Shown piece by piece: positions 40,779 to 50,305 of a stretch of DNA of 64,000 bases. A program made the position numbers and the translations under genes. The stretch is from Albidovulum sediminicola. GTDB taxonomy: Bacteria; Pseudomonadota; Alphaproteobacteria; Rhodobacterales; Rhodobacteraceae. The notes under the pieces were generated by a model that searched no databases, was not told where the DNA came from, and saw only the letters and a list, made by a program, of their open reading frames with translations. The first letter of the stretch is position 1. Each line of letters begins with the position of its first letter. The stretch covers positions 34,987-98,986 of the forward strand of contig NZ_JAOWLA010000016.1 in NCBI RefSeq assembly GCF_025751575.1, read 5' to 3'.

Positions 40779-41486
40779 TCAGCCCAGCCAGCGGCGCATG
40801 GCGCGTTCGAAGACACCCGCGAAGAAGGTCAGAAGGTCGGTGCCATGGCTCGGGCGGAACTGCTCGCCGTCCTCGGAGCCCAGCGCCAGCATCCCGGCCA
40901 TCCGCCCCGCACCAAGGTCGAGCCGCATCAGCGCCTCGGACCCGATCCACTCGGCCTTGTCGCCGTAAAGCGCCGCGAGGTTCGGCTGGACTGGCCTGAG
41001 GACGACTGAACGCCCGCCCGCCGGGCGGCCGCCGCGCATGTAATCCTCCACGAAACCGGGCTCCGCCACCACGAGGACGTCGCGGAAGCGTTCAAGGGCG
41101 GCCCCTTCGTCCGCCTGGGCGCTTTCCAGCACAAGGCGAATGGATTCGACGCGCAGGATCTGGGTGAGTTCGGTTGCGAGACAGGACAGAAAGGCCTCGA
41201 AGCTCGGCGGTTCCAGAAGCGCCAGGACGGCGCGGTGGATCTGGTTCGTCCCGGCAAGGTTTTCGTAGGCCGCCGCGATCACGCTGCGATGGGTGTCTTC
41301 GAGCCGGTCCAGGCGCGCCTCGAGCCGCTCCATCGCGACCCCGCGCAGATCCACGACATTCGCCCCCATCGCGCGCTCATTGGCGGCGATAAGGGCGCGC
41401 ATCACGTCGCGATCCTCAAGGATCGCTTCCGGCCTGGCCATGATCTTGGCACGCAGTTCTGCTGCGATCGCCGCGCTTTCCGTCAT
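40779..41486 (-). CDS. DUF484 (GAF-like) protein
   Basis: This 235-residue protein has a helical N-terminus (about 1-75, 'DVMRALIAANERAMGANVVDLRGVAMERLEARL') and a GAF-like C-terminal domain. It matches DUF484, found immediately upstream of xerC across Proteobacteria. Its function is unknown; a role linked to recombination or cell division is suggested only by synteny. It starts with ATG 41486. Confidence 0.9.
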   Translation of the reverse strand: MTESAAIAAELRAKIMARPEAILEDRDVMRALIAANERAMGANVVDLRGVAMERLEARLDRLEDTHRSVIAAAYENLAGTNQIHRAVLALLEPPSFEAFLSCLATELTQILRVESIRLVLESAQADEGAALERFRDVLVVAEPGFVEDYMRGGRPAGGRSVVLRPVQPNLAALYGDKAEWIGSEALMRLDLGAGRMAGMLALGSEDGEQFRPSHGTDLLTFFAGVFERAMRRWLG

Positions 41487-41540
41487 GTCCGCCCCTTTAT
41501 CTGCCTGATCAGACTGACTTTTCGCCTACTATACACCTTC

Positions 41541-42194
41541 TCAGATGATTTTCTGCCCCGTTTTTGCCCAGTCCTTCATAAACTGGTCGAGGCCCTTGTC
41601 GGTCAGGACGTGGCTCGCCATCGACTTGATCACCGAGGGCGGCGCGGTCACGACATCCGCGCCGATCTTGGCGCAGTCGATGACGTGGTTGACCGAACGG
41701 ACCGAGGCCGCGAGGATCTCGGTCTCGAAGGCGTAGTTGTCGTAGATGATCCGGATATCCTCGATCAGGTCGGTCCCGTCGTAGTGGATGTCGTCGATCC
41801 GGCCGATGAAGGGCGAGATGAAGGCGGCCCCGGCCTTGGCCGCGAGGATCGCCTGCGCGGCGGAGAAGCAGAGCGTGACGTTGACCTTCAGCCCCTCGGA
41901 TGCGAAAGCCTTGCAGGCGGTGAGCCCGTCCCAGGTCAGCGGCACCTTGATCGCGATGTTCGGTGCGATCTTGGAAAGCTTCAGCCCTTCGGCGATCATC
42001 GCCTTGGCCTCGAGGGCCACGACTTCGGCGGAAACAGGGCCCGAGACCATGTCGCAGATCTCTTTCGTCACCTCGATGATGTCGCGGCCCGACTTCAGGA
42101 TCAGCGAGGGGTTGGTGGTCACGCCATCGACCATGCCCAGGTCGTTGAGTTCCTTGATGGCGGCGGTGTCGGCGGTATCGACGAAGAATTTCAT
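41541..42194 (-). CDS. fsa: Transaldolase / fructose-6-phosphate aldolase family protein
   Basis: This 217-residue TIM-barrel enzyme begins [16 protein letters not shown], has 'VTTNPSLI', and carries the Schiff-base lysine Lys83 in '[12 protein letters not shown]'. Length places it in the small TalC/Fsa subfamily (transaldolase type 3B). Members act either as transaldolase or as fructose-6-phosphate aldolase, and the sequence alone does not decide. In alphaproteobacteria this short form usually serves as the transaldolase of the pentose phosphate pathway. It is divergent from priA. Confidence 0.93.
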   Translation of the reverse strand: MKFFVDTADTAAIKELNDLGMVDGVTTNPSLILKSGRDIIEVTKEICDMVSGPVSAEVVALEAKAMIAEGLKLSKIAPNIAIKVPLTWDGLTACKAFASEGLKVNVTLCFSAAQAILAAKAGAAFISPFIGRIDDIHYDGTDLIEDIRIIYDNYAFETEILAASVRSVNHVIDCAKIGADVVTAPPSVIKSMASHVLTDKGLDQFMKDWAKTGQKII

Positions 42195-42278
42195 GGCGGT
42201 TCCCCGGATGGCAGCTGCTGTTTGCGGCCCTTCTAGCGCAAGCCCGCCTCTGCCGGAACCCTTCTTTGGAGGGGGGTG

Positions 42279-44474
42279 TTGACGGATCGGGACTTTTTCC
42301 ACGACGGCGAACTGGTCGCGGTGCTGACGACCGAGCCGCTGGGCCGGGCGCTTGACTACCGCGCGCCGGCGGGGGGCTGCTTCGCGGGCGCCTTCGTCGA
42401 GGTGCCGCTGGGCCCGCGCCGGGTGATGGGCGTGGTCTGGGGCGCGGGCGAGGGGGGCTTCGACCCGGCGCGTATCCGGCCCGTGACGCGGGTCCTGGAC
42501 GCGGCGCCGATGGGGGCCGCCATGCGCGCTTTCCTGGAACGCGCCGCGGACTACACGCTGACGCCCATGCCCGCCATGCTGCGCCTGGCCACCCGCGCGC
42601 CGGGGCTTGCCGATCCGCCGGGGCCGCGCAAGGTCTATCGCAAGGGCTGGTCGGCGCCCGATCGCCTGACGGACGCGCGCACGCGCGTCTTGGAGGTGCT
42701 GGAGGATTACGGCGGCGCGGCCTTTACCCTTGGTGAGCTTGCGGGGCTGGCGGGGGTATCCTCCGGCGTGGTCAAGGGCCTCGTGAAACAGGGGGCAGTG
42801 GCGGAGGAGGACGCGCCCCGCGATGTCCCCTATCCGCGCCTTGATCCGGACCAGCCGGGCAAGGCGCTGGCCGACGATCAGGCGGGGGCCGCCGGGACGC
42901 TCCGCGCCGCGGTGGCGGGTGGGCGTTATGGCACGACGCTCTTGAAGGGTGTCACCGGGTCCGGAAAGACCGAGGTCTATCTTGAGGCCGTGGCGGAATG
43001 CCTGCGCCAGGGGCGTCAGGCCCTGGTCCTCTTGCCGGAAATCGCGCTGACGGCCGAATTCCTGAACCGGGTGGAGGATCGATTCGGGGCGCGCCCCGGC
43101 GAATGGCATTCGGGCGTGACCCAGACAGAGCGCCGGCGGCTCTGGCGCATGGCGGGCGAGGGCGGCGTGGGTCTGGTCGTGGGCGCGCGCTCGGCCCTTT
43201 TCCTGCCGTTCCGGGATCTTGGCCTGATCGTCGTCGACGAGGAGCACGACAGTTCCTACAAACAGGAGGACGGCGCGCTTTACAACGCCCGCGACATGGC
43301 GGTGCTGCGCGCGTCCTTGTGTGATGCGCAGGTGGTTCTGGCCTCCGCCACGCCTTGCCTGGAAACCTGGGTGAATGCCGAGGCGGGGAAATACGCCCGC
43401 ATCGATCTGACCTCGCGCTTCGGGGTGGCGGAACTGCCCGAGATGCGCGCCATCGACATGCGCGCCGAGACGCTGGAACCCAGCCGCTGGATCGGTCCGA
43501 CGCTTGCGGCCGGGGTCCGCGCGCGCATCAAGGCTGGGGAACAGGCGCTTCTGTTCCTCAACCGCCGGGGCTATGCGCCGGTCACGATCTGCCGGGCCTG
43601 CGGTCATCAGATCGGCTGCGCGCATTGCGACGCCCGGATGGTTGAGCATCGCTTCCTCAAGCGCCTTGTCTGTCATCAGTGCGGAGAGACGACCCCGATG
43701 CCGGAAACCTGCCCCTCTTGCGGGGTGGCGGGGCGGCTGGCGCCGGTCGGCCCGGGGGTGGAGCGGCTGGCCGAAGAGGTCGCCGAACGCTTCCCCGAGG
43801 CGCGGGTCGCCGTCCTGTCCTCGGATCTTTTCGCCTCGGCCCGTGCGCTCAAGGACAAGATTGGCGAGATCGCGGGCGGCGGGGCCGATATCATCATCGG
43901 CACCCAGCTTGTCGCCAAGGGGCACAACTTTCCGCTGCTCACGCTCGTGGGGGTGATCGACGCGGACCTCGGGCTTCAGGGATCGGACCTGCGCGCGGCC
44001 GAACGCACGTTCCAATTGATGCGCCAGGTCTCGGGCCGCGCGGGGCGGGGTGAACGGCCGGGGCTGGCGCTCTTGCAGACCTACCAGCCCGAACACCCCG
44101 TGATCCGCGCCATCCTCTCGGGCGAGGAGGAGGCGTTCTGGCGCGCCGAGGCGGCAGAGCGGCAGGCGGCGGGCATGCCGCCCTTCGGACGGCTGGCCGG
44201 GATCGTGTTGTCCTCGCCCGATGTCCAGGCGGTCTTCGACTTCGGCAATGAACTGGCGCGTCGGGATGCGCCGCTCAGACGGATCGGGGCGCAGGTCTTC
44301 GGCCCCGCGCCCGCGCCTATCGCGCGGGTTCGGGGGCGGCACCGCGTTCGGCTTCTGGTCAAGGCCGCGAAGGGCGCGCCGTTGCAGGCCGCCCTTGCCG
44401 AATGGGTGGGGCAGCTGAGGCCGCCGAACAACCTGCGGCTGGCCATCGACATCGACCCGCAGAGCTTCTGGTAG
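42279..44474 (+). CDS. priA: Primosomal protein N' (replication restart helicase PriA)
   Basis: This 731-residue superfamily 2 helicase has an N-terminal DNA-binding region, Walker A 'GVTGSGKT' (224-231), '[10 protein letters not shown]' as the DEAH-type box, and a zinc-binding insertion of paired cysteines ('[13 protein letters not shown]', '[18 protein letters not shown]'). The C-terminal helicase lobe has '[12 protein letters not shown]' and 'RAGRG'. It reloads the replisome at stalled forks. GTG 42276 and TTG 42279 are both possible starts; TTG gives the better distance to GGAGG. Confidence 0.95.
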   Translation: MTDRDFFHDGELVAVLTTEPLGRALDYRAPAGGCFAGAFVEVPLGPRRVMGVVWGAGEGGFDPARIRPVTRVLDAAPMGAAMRAFLERAADYTLTPMPAMLRLATRAPGLADPPGPRKVYRKGWSAPDRLTDARTRVLEVLEDYGGAAFTLGELAGLAGVSSGVVKGLVKQGAVAEEDAPRDVPYPRLDPDQPGKALADDQAGAAGTLRAAVAGGRYGTTLLKGVTGSGKTEVYLEAVAECLRQGRQALVLLPEIALTAEFLNRVEDRFGARPGEWHSGVTQTERRRLWRMAGEGGVGLVVGARSALFLPFRDLGLIVVDEEHDSSYKQEDGALYNARDMAVLRASLCDAQVVLASATPCLETWVNAEAGKYARIDLTSRFGVAELPEMRAIDMRAETLEPSRWIGPTLAAGVRARIKAGEQALLFLNRRGYAPVTICRACGHQIGCAHCDARMVEHRFLKRLVCHQCGETTPMPETCPSCGVAGRLAPVGPGVERLAEEVAERFPEARVAVLSSDLFASARALKDKIGEIAGGGADIIIGTQLVAKGHNFPLLTLVGVIDADLGLQGSDLRAAERTFQLMRQVSGRAGRGERPGLALLQTYQPEHPVIRAILSGEEEAFWRAEAAERQAAGMPPFGRLAGIVLSSPDVQAVFDFGNELARRDAPLRRIGAQVFGPAPAPIARVRGRHRVRLLVKAAKGAPLQAALAEWVGQLRPPNNLRLAIDIDPQSFW

Positions 44475-44526
44475 CGATCCGCAATTCGCCCTCGCCAAGG
44501 CGCCCCCGGCGGGATATGCCCGGCGC

Positions 44527-45762
44527 ATGGCCCATCCCGTCCTCCCCCTTCGCGAAACCGCCGGCCTGCCGCTCTGGCGCCGGCCGCAGGCGCTTCTCTT
44601 CGTGATGGCGGCGGCGATGCCGGTGGCCTTTTCCACCTGGTCGGCGCTTCTGAACAATTTCGTCATCACGGTCGCGGGATTCGACGGGGCCGATATCGGA
44701 CTGCTGCACACCGTGCGGGAGATCCCCGGCTTCCTTGCCATCGGGGTGATCGCGGTCCTGCTTTTCATGCGCGAGCAGGTCCTGGCCCTGGCGTCCCTGA
44801 CGCTTCTGGGGGCGGCGACGGCGGTGACGGCCTGGTTCCCCTCGCTTGGCGGGATCCTGGCCATCACGCTGCTGTCCTCGATCGGGTTTCACTACTACGA
44901 GACCGTCAACCAGTCGCTGCAACTCCAGTGGATCGACCGCAAGCGGGCGCCGCAGACGCTGGGCTGGATCGCGGCGGCCGGATCGGCGGCCACCTTGGTC
45001 GCCTATGTGCTGATCGTGCTGACCTGGCGCCGGTTCGAGCTGTCCTACAACTTCGTCTATCTCGCCTCGGGCGGGTTCACGGCCGCGATCGGCCTCGCTT
45101 GCCTGGTGCTCTACCCCCGGTTCGAGGCCCCGCACCCCCAGATCAAGCGCCTGATCCTGCGGCGGCGCTACTGGCTTTACTACCTCTTGCAGTTCTTCGC
45201 GGGCGCCCGGCGGCAGATCTTCGTGGTCTTCGCGGGCTTCATGATGGTCGAACGCTTCGGCTTCCGGGTGGATGAGGTGACGGGGCTGTTCCTGATCAAC
45301 CTCGTCGCCAACATGATCTTCGCCCCGCTGATGGGCCGGGTCGTGGCAGCCTGGGGTGAGCGGCGGGCGCTGATCTTCGAATATGCGGGGCTCGTCGGGG
45401 TGTTCCTGGCCTATGGCGGGATCTACCTGTTCGGCTGGGGCGTGGTGCTGGCTGCGGCACTTTACGTGATCGACCATTTCTTCTTTGCGCTGGCCATCGC
45501 GCTCAAGACCTATTTCCAGAAGATCGCCGCGCCCGAGGATATCGCGCCCACGGCGGCCGTGGCCTTCACGATCAACCATATCTCGGCCGTTGTGCTGCCG
45601 GTGATCCTTGGCCTTGTCTGGGTCGCGCAGCCCGCCGCCGTGTTCCTGATCGCCGCGGGCATTGCGGCCGCGTCGCTGGGGCTGGCGTTCCTGATCCCGC
45701 GCCATCCCGAGCCCGGGCGGGAAACCCTTCTGACGCGCCCTTTGCCAGTCCCCGCCGCGTGA
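44527..45762 (+). CDS. MFS transporter
   Basis: This 411-residue protein has about 12 membrane helices in two halves, with a short central loop after '[21 protein letters not shown]'. The overall pattern is that of a major facilitator superfamily permease. No substrate-specific motif was recognised, and the neighbours (priA upstream by 52 nt, msrA downstream) give no hint. The C-terminal tail after the last helix is short and polar. Confidence 0.85.
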   Translation: MAHPVLPLRETAGLPLWRRPQALLFVMAAAMPVAFSTWSALLNNFVITVAGFDGADIGLLHTVREIPGFLAIGVIAVLLFMREQVLALASLTLLGAATAVTAWFPSLGGILAITLLSSIGFHYYETVNQSLQLQWIDRKRAPQTLGWIAAAGSAATLVAYVLIVLTWRRFELSYNFVYLASGGFTAAIGLACLVLYPRFEAPHPQIKRLILRRRYWLYYLLQFFAGARRQIFVVFAGFMMVERFGFRVDEVTGLFLINLVANMIFAPLMGRVVAAWGERRALIFEYAGLVGVFLAYGGIYLFGWGVVLAAALYVIDHFFFALAIALKTYFQKIAAPEDIAPTAAVAFTINHISAVVLPVILGLVWVAQPAAVFLIAAGIAAASLGLAFLIPRHPEPGRETLLTRPLPVPAA

Positions 45763-45824
45763 GCTGACACATCATCTGCCGTTAATGTGAACGCGCGCGG
45801 ATAGATCGCGGCGCGCGGGCACCC

Positions 45825-45830
45825 TATAAT
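45825..45830 (+). promoter_or_regulatory. Candidate -10 element of msrA
   Basis: A perfect TATAAT lies 31 nt before the msrA ATG in otherwise GC-rich DNA. The -35 at the right distance (TAGATC) is poor, so the promoter may need an activator or an alternative sigma factor. GGAGGAG follows as ribosome binding site. Confidence 0.4.
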
Positions 45831-45860
45831 CGCCGCGATTGACGCGCAGGAGGAGCCCAG

Positions 45861-46523
45861 ATGCTCAGGGATATGTTCGCGCGGCCCAGCAGGATGCCCA
45901 CCAGCGAGGAGGCGCTGCCTGGCCGAAAGGACCCGATTCCGACGGCCGAGTTTCATTTCATATCTGGCCTGCCGCTCGATGCCCCCGTGCCGCCGGGGAT
46001 GGAGGAGGCGATCTTCGGCATGGGGTGCTTCTGGGGCGTGGAGCGGAAGTTCTGGCGGACCGAAGGCGTTTGGCTGACCATGGTCGGCTATGCCGCCGGG
46101 ATCACGCCGAACCCGACCTACAAGGAAACCTGCACCGGGTTGACCGGCCATAACGAGGTCGTGCGCGTCATCTACGACCCCGAGGTGGTGAGCTACGAGG
46201 CGCTGCTCAAGGTCTTCTGGGAAGGGCACGACCCGACGCAGGGCAACCGGCAGGGCAATGATGTGGGGACCCAGTACCGGTCGGGCATCTATACCTTCAC
46301 CCCCGCCCAGGCCGAGGCGGCCAAGGCCAGCCGCGCGCTTTACGGCGAAAAGCTGGCGGCGGCTGGATACGGACCGATCACGACCGAGATCCTGCCTGCT
46401 CCGACCTTCTATTTCGCCGAGGACTACCACCAGCAGTACCTCGCTAAGAACCCTGATGGCTATTGCGGCATCGGCGGCACGGGCGTTTCCTGCCCGATCG
46501 GCCTGCCTGAGGCGCGGGCATAA
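45861..46523 (+). CDS. msrA: Peptide-methionine (S)-S-oxide reductase MsrA
   Basis: This 220-residue repair enzyme has the catalytic Cys56 in 'GMGCFWGVE', followed by '[12 protein letters not shown]', '[12 protein letters not shown]' and 'EDYHQQYL'. It reduces the S-isomer of methionine sulfoxide in proteins. A 45-residue N-terminal extension before the core is common in this family. A second cysteine pair near the end ('[12 protein letters not shown]') fits the resolving cysteines. It is convergent with the TetR gene, with a gap of only 3 nt. Confidence 0.95.
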   Translation: MLRDMFARPSRMPTSEEALPGRKDPIPTAEFHFISGLPLDAPVPPGMEEAIFGMGCFWGVERKFWRTEGVWLTMVGYAAGITPNPTYKETCTGLTGHNEVVRVIYDPEVVSYEALLKVFWEGHDPTQGNRQGNDVGTQYRSGIYTFTPAQAEAAKASRALYGEKLAAAGYGPITTEILPAPTFYFAEDYHQQYLAKNPDGYCGIGGTGVSCPIGLPEARA

Positions 46524-46526
46524 GAT

Positions 46527-47201
46527 CTATCGGCTGGTGCTGGATCGCGTGCTGGCCGCGTCCGCCTCCATCCGGTCAAGCAGGATGTTCAGGCCATGTT
46601 CGAACATGGCGCGATGGTGATCCTTGCCGAAATAGGCGCCGATCGCGGTGATCGCGGGGAAGTCGGCCCGTGCCCTTTCGCCCGCCACCGGGTCCACGGC
46701 GGAAGGTCCCTTGGCATAGCCCATCGCTTCGTCGATCGCCGCGCCGGTGACATAGTAGCTGATCGCGCGGAAATGTAGCGCCAGCGCCTGTCCGCCAAGG
46801 CCCGAGGCCGCCATCATCCCTACGATGTCCTCAAGGAAGGCCATGCCGGCCGCGTTGTTCAGCCGGAACGTCGCGAAGTAGAGAATGAAGCCGGGGTGTC
46901 GAAGCGCCGTCTGCCGGTAGCTTGCGCAAAAATCGAAAATACGCGCCCGCCAGGGGGCGCCTTCGGGCGGGATCGGGGTCTCGCTGATGCAGATCCCGAC
47001 CAGCGCCTCGAAGAGATGCGCCTTGGAGGGGTAGTAGTGATAAAGGCTCATCGCCTGGCAGTTCAGACGGGCGGCGAGATTGCGGAAGCTGAATCCATCC
47101 AGCCCGGCCTCGTCCACAAGGGCCATGGCCTCTTGCGCGATCCGCTCGGCGTTGAGCGGTTCGCGCCTCTTCCTTCCCGGGTTTTGGCTGGTCTCCGGCA
47201 T
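46527..47201 (-). CDS. TetR family transcriptional regulator
   Basis: This 224-residue repressor-type protein has an N-terminal helix-turn-helix (about 17-62: 'FSFRNLAARLNCQAMSLYHYYPSKAHLFEAL') and a variable ligand-binding C-terminus (TetR_C-type). It lies 74 nt downstream of the exported CMD-family gene on the same strand, probably in one transcript. Two copies of CTTAC-N3-GTAAG lie in the promoter of that transcript and are the obvious operators, so the unit is likely autoregulated. The inducer is unknown. Confidence 0.9.
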   Translation of the reverse strand: MPETSQNPGRKRREPLNAERIAQEAMALVDEAGLDGFSFRNLAARLNCQAMSLYHYYPSKAHLFEALVGICISETPIPPEGAPWRARIFDFCASYRQTALRHPGFILYFATFRLNNAAGMAFLEDIVGMMAASGLGGQALALHFRAISYYVTGAAIDEAMGYAKGPSAVDPVAGERARADFPAITAIGAYFGKDHHRAMFEHGLNILLDRMEADAASTRSSTSR

Positions 47202-47275
47202 CGGTCCCCTGTCTCGCTCTGACGCTGAAATCCCGGCGCGGGCGGGCGCGCCGGGGGCATGTGTCGGGCCAGCGC

Positions 47276-47710
47276 TCAGCTGCCGCCAAGCTCCTTGCGG
47301 AAGGTTTCGAAGTCAACCTGCATCCCGTGGAAGATCGTGCTCCAGTTGCGGGTCATGCCGGCCATGGCGACGGCCTCGGCAATTTCCTGGTCCGTCGCGC
47401 CGGCCGCATGGGCGGACTCGGTGTCGGCCCAGATGCAGTAGTCGCAAGGAATCTGCGCCGCGACGGCGAGTGAGATCAGGGCCTTTGTCTTCGGATCAAG
47501 GGCCGTATCTGGCGAGAGTTCCAGTTCCTTGTATTGCTTCCACAGGCCCGGAAGTGCTGCCTGGGAGACCGAGGCCATGAAGGTCGGCACGCCCCCGAAC
47601 GTGGCCTGAACGTCGTCGAGGGTCGCCTTGACCTCGGCGTCGTCCGCGATCGCGGGCTGTACGGCAAGCAGCGTGGAGAAAACGAAAGCGGCGGTGGTGA
47701 AGCGGGTCAT
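47276..47710 (-). CDS. Exported carboxymuconolactone decarboxylase (AhpD-like) family protein
   Basis: This 144-residue protein has a clear signal peptide (residues 1-22, ending 'QPAIA') and then a CMD/AhpD-type helical domain with a CxxC pair (Cys89, Cys92 in 'PCDYC') followed by 'ESAHAAGATDQEIAEAV'. CxxC members are peroxidase-like thiol proteins. Export to the periplasm is unusual, since most relatives are cytoplasmic. It is the first gene of a unit with the TetR gene. GGAAGG precedes the ATG. Confidence 0.87.
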   Translation of the reverse strand: MTRFTTAAFVFSTLLAVQPAIADDAEVKATLDDVQATFGGVPTFMASVSQAALPGLWKQYKELELSPDTALDPKTKALISLAVAAQIPCDYCIWADTESAHAAGATDQEIAEAVAMAGMTRNWSTIFHGMQVDFETFRKELGGS

Positions 47711-47742
47711 CTTCGGCCTTCCTTTCTGGATTCGGTGATTGC

Positions 47743-47755
47743 CTTACGGCGTAAG
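47743..47755. promoter_or_regulatory. Operator copy 1, CTTAC-GGC-GTAAG
   Basis: Perfect inverted repeat CTTAC-N3-GTAAG, located just downstream of the likely transcription start of the CMD/TetR unit. It has the same arms as copy 2 at 47776-47788, with centres 33 bp apart, about three helical turns. Likely bound by the TetR protein encoded in the same unit. Confidence 0.65.
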
Positions 47756-47766
47756 GCGGTATGAAA

Positions 47767-47795
47767 TTGTTAAAACTTACACTGTAAGAAATCAA
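47767..47795 (-). promoter_or_regulatory. Promoter of the CMD/TetR unit with operator copy 2 in its spacer
   Basis: On the reverse strand TTGATT (47795-47790) and TAACAA (47772-47767) are 17 bp apart. The spacer holds the second operator CTTAC-AGT-GTAAG (47788-47776), so bound repressor would block RNA polymerase directly. The CMD ATG lies 57 nt beyond the -10. Confidence 0.6.
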
Positions 47796-47905
47796 TTCAC
47801 GACTCCGTGATCGACAGGCGGGGGATGGTCTTGCCCGGGGTCCGGCTTGACCTCCCGCAGGGCGCGGCCTAAGGCCGAAGGATGCAACCGGCGCCGGAGG
47901 CCCCA

Positions 47906-48775
47906 ATGCCCGTCTATTCCGCCCTCACCACACTGGATGCCCGCGAACCGGCCGAAGCCCTGGCCGAGGCGCTCGAGAATCTGGACCCGGAACCGGCGGG
48001 AGTCGGCGTGTTCGAGATTGAGGACGGCTCAGGCCAGTACGAGGTTGGCGCCTATTTCGAGGATGCGCCGAACGATATCGCGCTCGCGCTGATTGCCATG
48101 GCCCACGGGGCGCGGCCCTTCGCGGTGTCCGAGGTTCCCGAAACCGACTGGGTGGCCCATGTGAAGCGCGAATTGCAGCCGGTCGAGGCGGGGCGCTTCT
48201 TCGTCTATGGCAGCCACGACGCGGACAAGGTTCCCGACGGCTCAGTGCCCTTGCTCATCGAGGCCGCGATGGCCTTTGGTACCGGCCACCACGCCACGAC
48301 CAAGGGCTGCCTGCTCGCGCTTGACCGGCTGGAACGCGAGGGCGTCCGCGCCCGAAATGTCGCCGATATCGGCTGCGGGACGGCGGTACTCGCCATGGCG
48401 GCCGCGGCGATCTGGCCCGAACCGGTCATCGCCTCGGACATCGACCCGGTGGCGGTCGAGGTGGCAGAGGCCAATGTCGCGGCCAACGGGCTGACCGGCC
48501 GCGTCCGCTGCGTCGAAGCCGCAGGCTTCGGCCACCCGGACCTTCGCGCGGGCGCCCCCTACGACCTGATCTTCGCCAATATCCTCAAGGGCCCGCTGAT
48601 CGAGCTTGCGCCGGACATGGCCGCCGCACTGGCCCCCGGCGGAAGGGCGATTCTGTCCGGCATCCTCAATACGCAGGCGGATGCGGTGGTCGAGGCCTAC
48701 AAATTGACAGGATTGTTTGCGGAAGCGCGAAACGAACACGGCGAGTGGACGACATTGGTTCTTCGGAAGGGGTGA
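47906..48775 (+). CDS. prmA: Ribosomal protein L11 methyltransferase PrmA
   Basis: This 289-residue protein has an N-terminal substrate-recognition domain and a class I methyltransferase domain with 'AMAFGTGHHATTKGCL', the SAM motif 'VADIGCGTAVLAMAA' and 'FANILKGPLIELAPDM'. All are diagnostic of PrmA, which trimethylates L11 at several positions. ATG 47906 is chosen because GGAGG sits 5 nt upstream; the frame extends to 47882. A 50-nt AT-rich stretch and the TetR operators lie upstream, so weak cross-regulation is possible. Confidence 0.93.
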   Translation: MPVYSALTTLDAREPAEALAEALENLDPEPAGVGVFEIEDGSGQYEVGAYFEDAPNDIALALIAMAHGARPFAVSEVPETDWVAHVKRELQPVEAGRFFVYGSHDADKVPDGSVPLLIEAAMAFGTGHHATTKGCLLALDRLEREGVRARNVADIGCGTAVLAMAAAAIWPEPVIASDIDPVAVEVAEANVAANGLTGRVRCVEAAGFGHPDLRAGAPYDLIFANILKGPLIELAPDMAAALAPGGRAILSGILNTQADAVVEAYKLTGLFAEARNEHGEWTTLVLRKG

Positions 48776-48872
48776 ATCCCTCAGTCGGGGTTACACGCGC
48801 CCAATTTTCGCCGCATTTTCAACGCAGCATCACCTTTGGCGGGGGTGCGCCGGAAAGTGCAGGAGATTGGCA

Positions 48873-49220
48873 GTGGTCGATCCCAACATGAAGGACTTCT
48901 ACGGTCGTCTCGACCGGATCCAGCGGGTTCATGCCGCCGGTGGTGGTTTCGAAGCCCAGGGCACCCTCGGCATGTTCCACTACAATTCCTTGCGCAGGAA
49001 GCGGCGGCGCGCGACCTGGATCATGCCGGTTCTTCTGGTCTGCCTGACCGTCCTGCTGATCAAGGCCGCCGTTCTGGCGACGATCGGGCGCGACTTCTAC
49101 GACGACCGCATCGCCATGTTGAAGCAAGGTAGTACGATCGATCAGGCGGGCGCCTACGTCCTTGAGGCGGGCGAGGCAACCGTCTGGGTCTCCGAAGTCA
49201 TCCGCGGCGCAATTCCCTGA
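48873..49220 (+). CDS. Hypothetical single-pass membrane protein
   Basis: This 115-residue protein has a cytoplasmic, positively charged N-terminus (to about residue 47, ending 'RRKRRRATW'), one membrane helix (about 49-68) and a short C-terminal domain outside. I do not recognise a named family; such proteins are common in Rhodobacteraceae as conserved hypotheticals. The start is GTG 48873, 7 nt behind AGGAG; an ATG at 48888 is less well placed. It is followed by a strong bidirectional terminator. Confidence 0.7.
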   Translation: MVDPNMKDFYGRLDRIQRVHAAGGGFEAQGTLGMFHYNSLRRKRRRATWIMPVLLVCLTVLLIKAAVLATIGRDFYDDRIAMLKQGSTIDQAGAYVLEAGEATVWVSEVIRGAIP

Positions 49221-49241
49221 TCCGCCGCACCCTTCGAGCAG

Positions 49242-49278
49242 AAAAGGCCGTGTCCGGCATCCCGGACACGGCCTTTTT
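49242..49278. terminator. Bidirectional Rho-independent terminator
   Basis: A perfect 16 bp stem (arms 49242-49257 and 49262-49277, AAAAGGCCGTGTCCGG and its complement) has loop CATC. Runs of T follow on both strands. It serves the convergent hypothetical gene (plus) and the DUF1127 gene (minus). Confidence 0.95.
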
Positions 49279-49299
49279 CTCTGTCCCGTCGCGCGGGTC

Positions 49300-49488
49300 T
49301 CAGCGGTGCGAGATCTCTTCGATATCGCCACGGCACAGGCCGATGTCTTCCAGTTCGCGATCGGTCAGACGCGACAGCGCATTGCGCGTCACGCGGGCAT
49401 CGTTCCACGCGGCAACGATGGAAACGAGGCTGGAGAAGAAGCCGATGTGCAGGCCGGTAGCGGTGCGGGTGTTGGTGTAGGACGCCAT
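49300..49488 (-). CDS. DUF1127 small protein
   Basis: This 62-residue protein has a hydrophobic or amphipathic N-terminal half and the DUF1127 core 'LSRLTDRELEDIGLCRGDIEEI'. These small Arg-rich proteins in alphaproteobacteria are linked to stress, phosphate and RNA metabolism, often under RpoH control and with sRNAs (CcsR-type) nearby. The gene is monocistronic and shares the strong terminator at 49242-49278. Confidence 0.92.
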   Translation of the reverse strand: MASYTNTRTATGLHIGFFSSLVSIVAAWNDARVTRNALSRLTDRELEDIGLCRGDIEEISHR

Positions 49489-49801
49489 TTTCGTGTTCCT
49501 CAGAAAGCTGTGTTGCAGGACTGTGTCCCTGCTGCTGAGACGGATTTAGATCCGGCGAAAACGAACCACAAGGCGCAGCCATGCAGTGCTGCCATGCAGC
49601 ATTTGCATGGGTCAAACTCCGGTTACATTCTTGCAATAAAAGGGTTTCTGCAAGTGCGAAATTGTCGTTTTCGTCTCGCGCCAAGGCGAAAACGTGCTGC
49701 GGCAGGCCGCTTGCCCTCGGGGCGGGCCCCGCCATTCTCCCTTTGCGATGTTCGCGTTTCGTGCTAGTCGTGTCCGAAAAGCAACACGAGCAGGATGAAA
49801 G
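49489..49801. other. Gene-free divergent region between the DUF1127 gene and ruvC
   Basis: This 313 bp stretch has no coding signal. It contains GCCATGCAG twice (49578-49586 and 49591-49599), 13 bp apart, in a palindromic CATGCA-rich patch with a third, looser copy, 'TTTGCATGG'. Near ruvC, GTTC-N7-GTGC (49750-49764) is one base from the alphaproteobacterial LexA box GTTC-N7-GTTC. Promoters for both flanking genes must lie here, but I could not fix them. Confidence 0.4.
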
Positions 49802-50305
49802 ATGCGCGTTCTCGGGATCGATCCGGGGCTTCGAAACCTCGGATGGGGGGTGATCGAGGCCAAGGGCTCGCGACTCAGCCATATTGCGAACGGGATCATC
49901 CATTCCGAGGGCGCTGATCTCGCTGGGCGGTTGAAATCCCTGCACGCGGCGCTGACCGAGGTCATCCTGCGCTACATCCCCGATGCGGCAGCGGTGGAGC
50001 AGACCTTCGTGAACAAGGACGCGGTGGCGACGCTGAAGCTGGGCCAGGCCCGGGGGATCGCACTGCTGGTGCCGGCGCAGGCGGGGCTTGCAGTCGGGGA
50101 GTACGCGCCCAACGCCGTGAAAAAGGCCGTGGTCGGCGTGGGTCACGCGGGCAAGGGGCAGGTCGAACACATGGTGCGCTTCCAGTTGCCGGGCGTCGAG
50201 CTTGCCGGGCCCGACGCGGCGGATGCGCTGGCTGTCGCCATCTGTCACGCCCACCATTTGCAAAGCGCAGGCCGCATGGCCGCCGCGCTGAAGGGGGTCG
50301 CATGA
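49802..50305 (+). CDS. ruvC: Crossover junction endodeoxyribonuclease RuvC
   Basis: This 167-residue resolvase of the RNase H fold has the catalytic acidic residues in '[14 protein letters not shown]' (Asp7), 'VEQTFVNKD' and '[14 protein letters not shown]'. It cuts Holliday junctions symmetrically, guided by RuvAB. It overlaps the start of ruvA by 4 nt (50302-50305), so the genes are coupled. Confidence 0.96.
   Translation: MRVLGIDPGLRNLGWGVIEAKGSRLSHIANGIIHSEGADLAGRLKSLHAALTEVILRYIPDAAAVEQTFVNKDAVATLKLGQARGIALLVPAQAGLAVGEYAPNAVKKAVVGVGHAGKGQVEHMVRFQLPGVELAGPDAADALAVAICHAHHLQSAGRMAAALKGVA

Noticed and set aside
42195..44867. A very long open frame antisense to priA, continuous with the transaldolase gene
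   Set aside because: It has no recognisable domain and mirrors priA codons; the transaldolase starts at a proper ATG at 42194.
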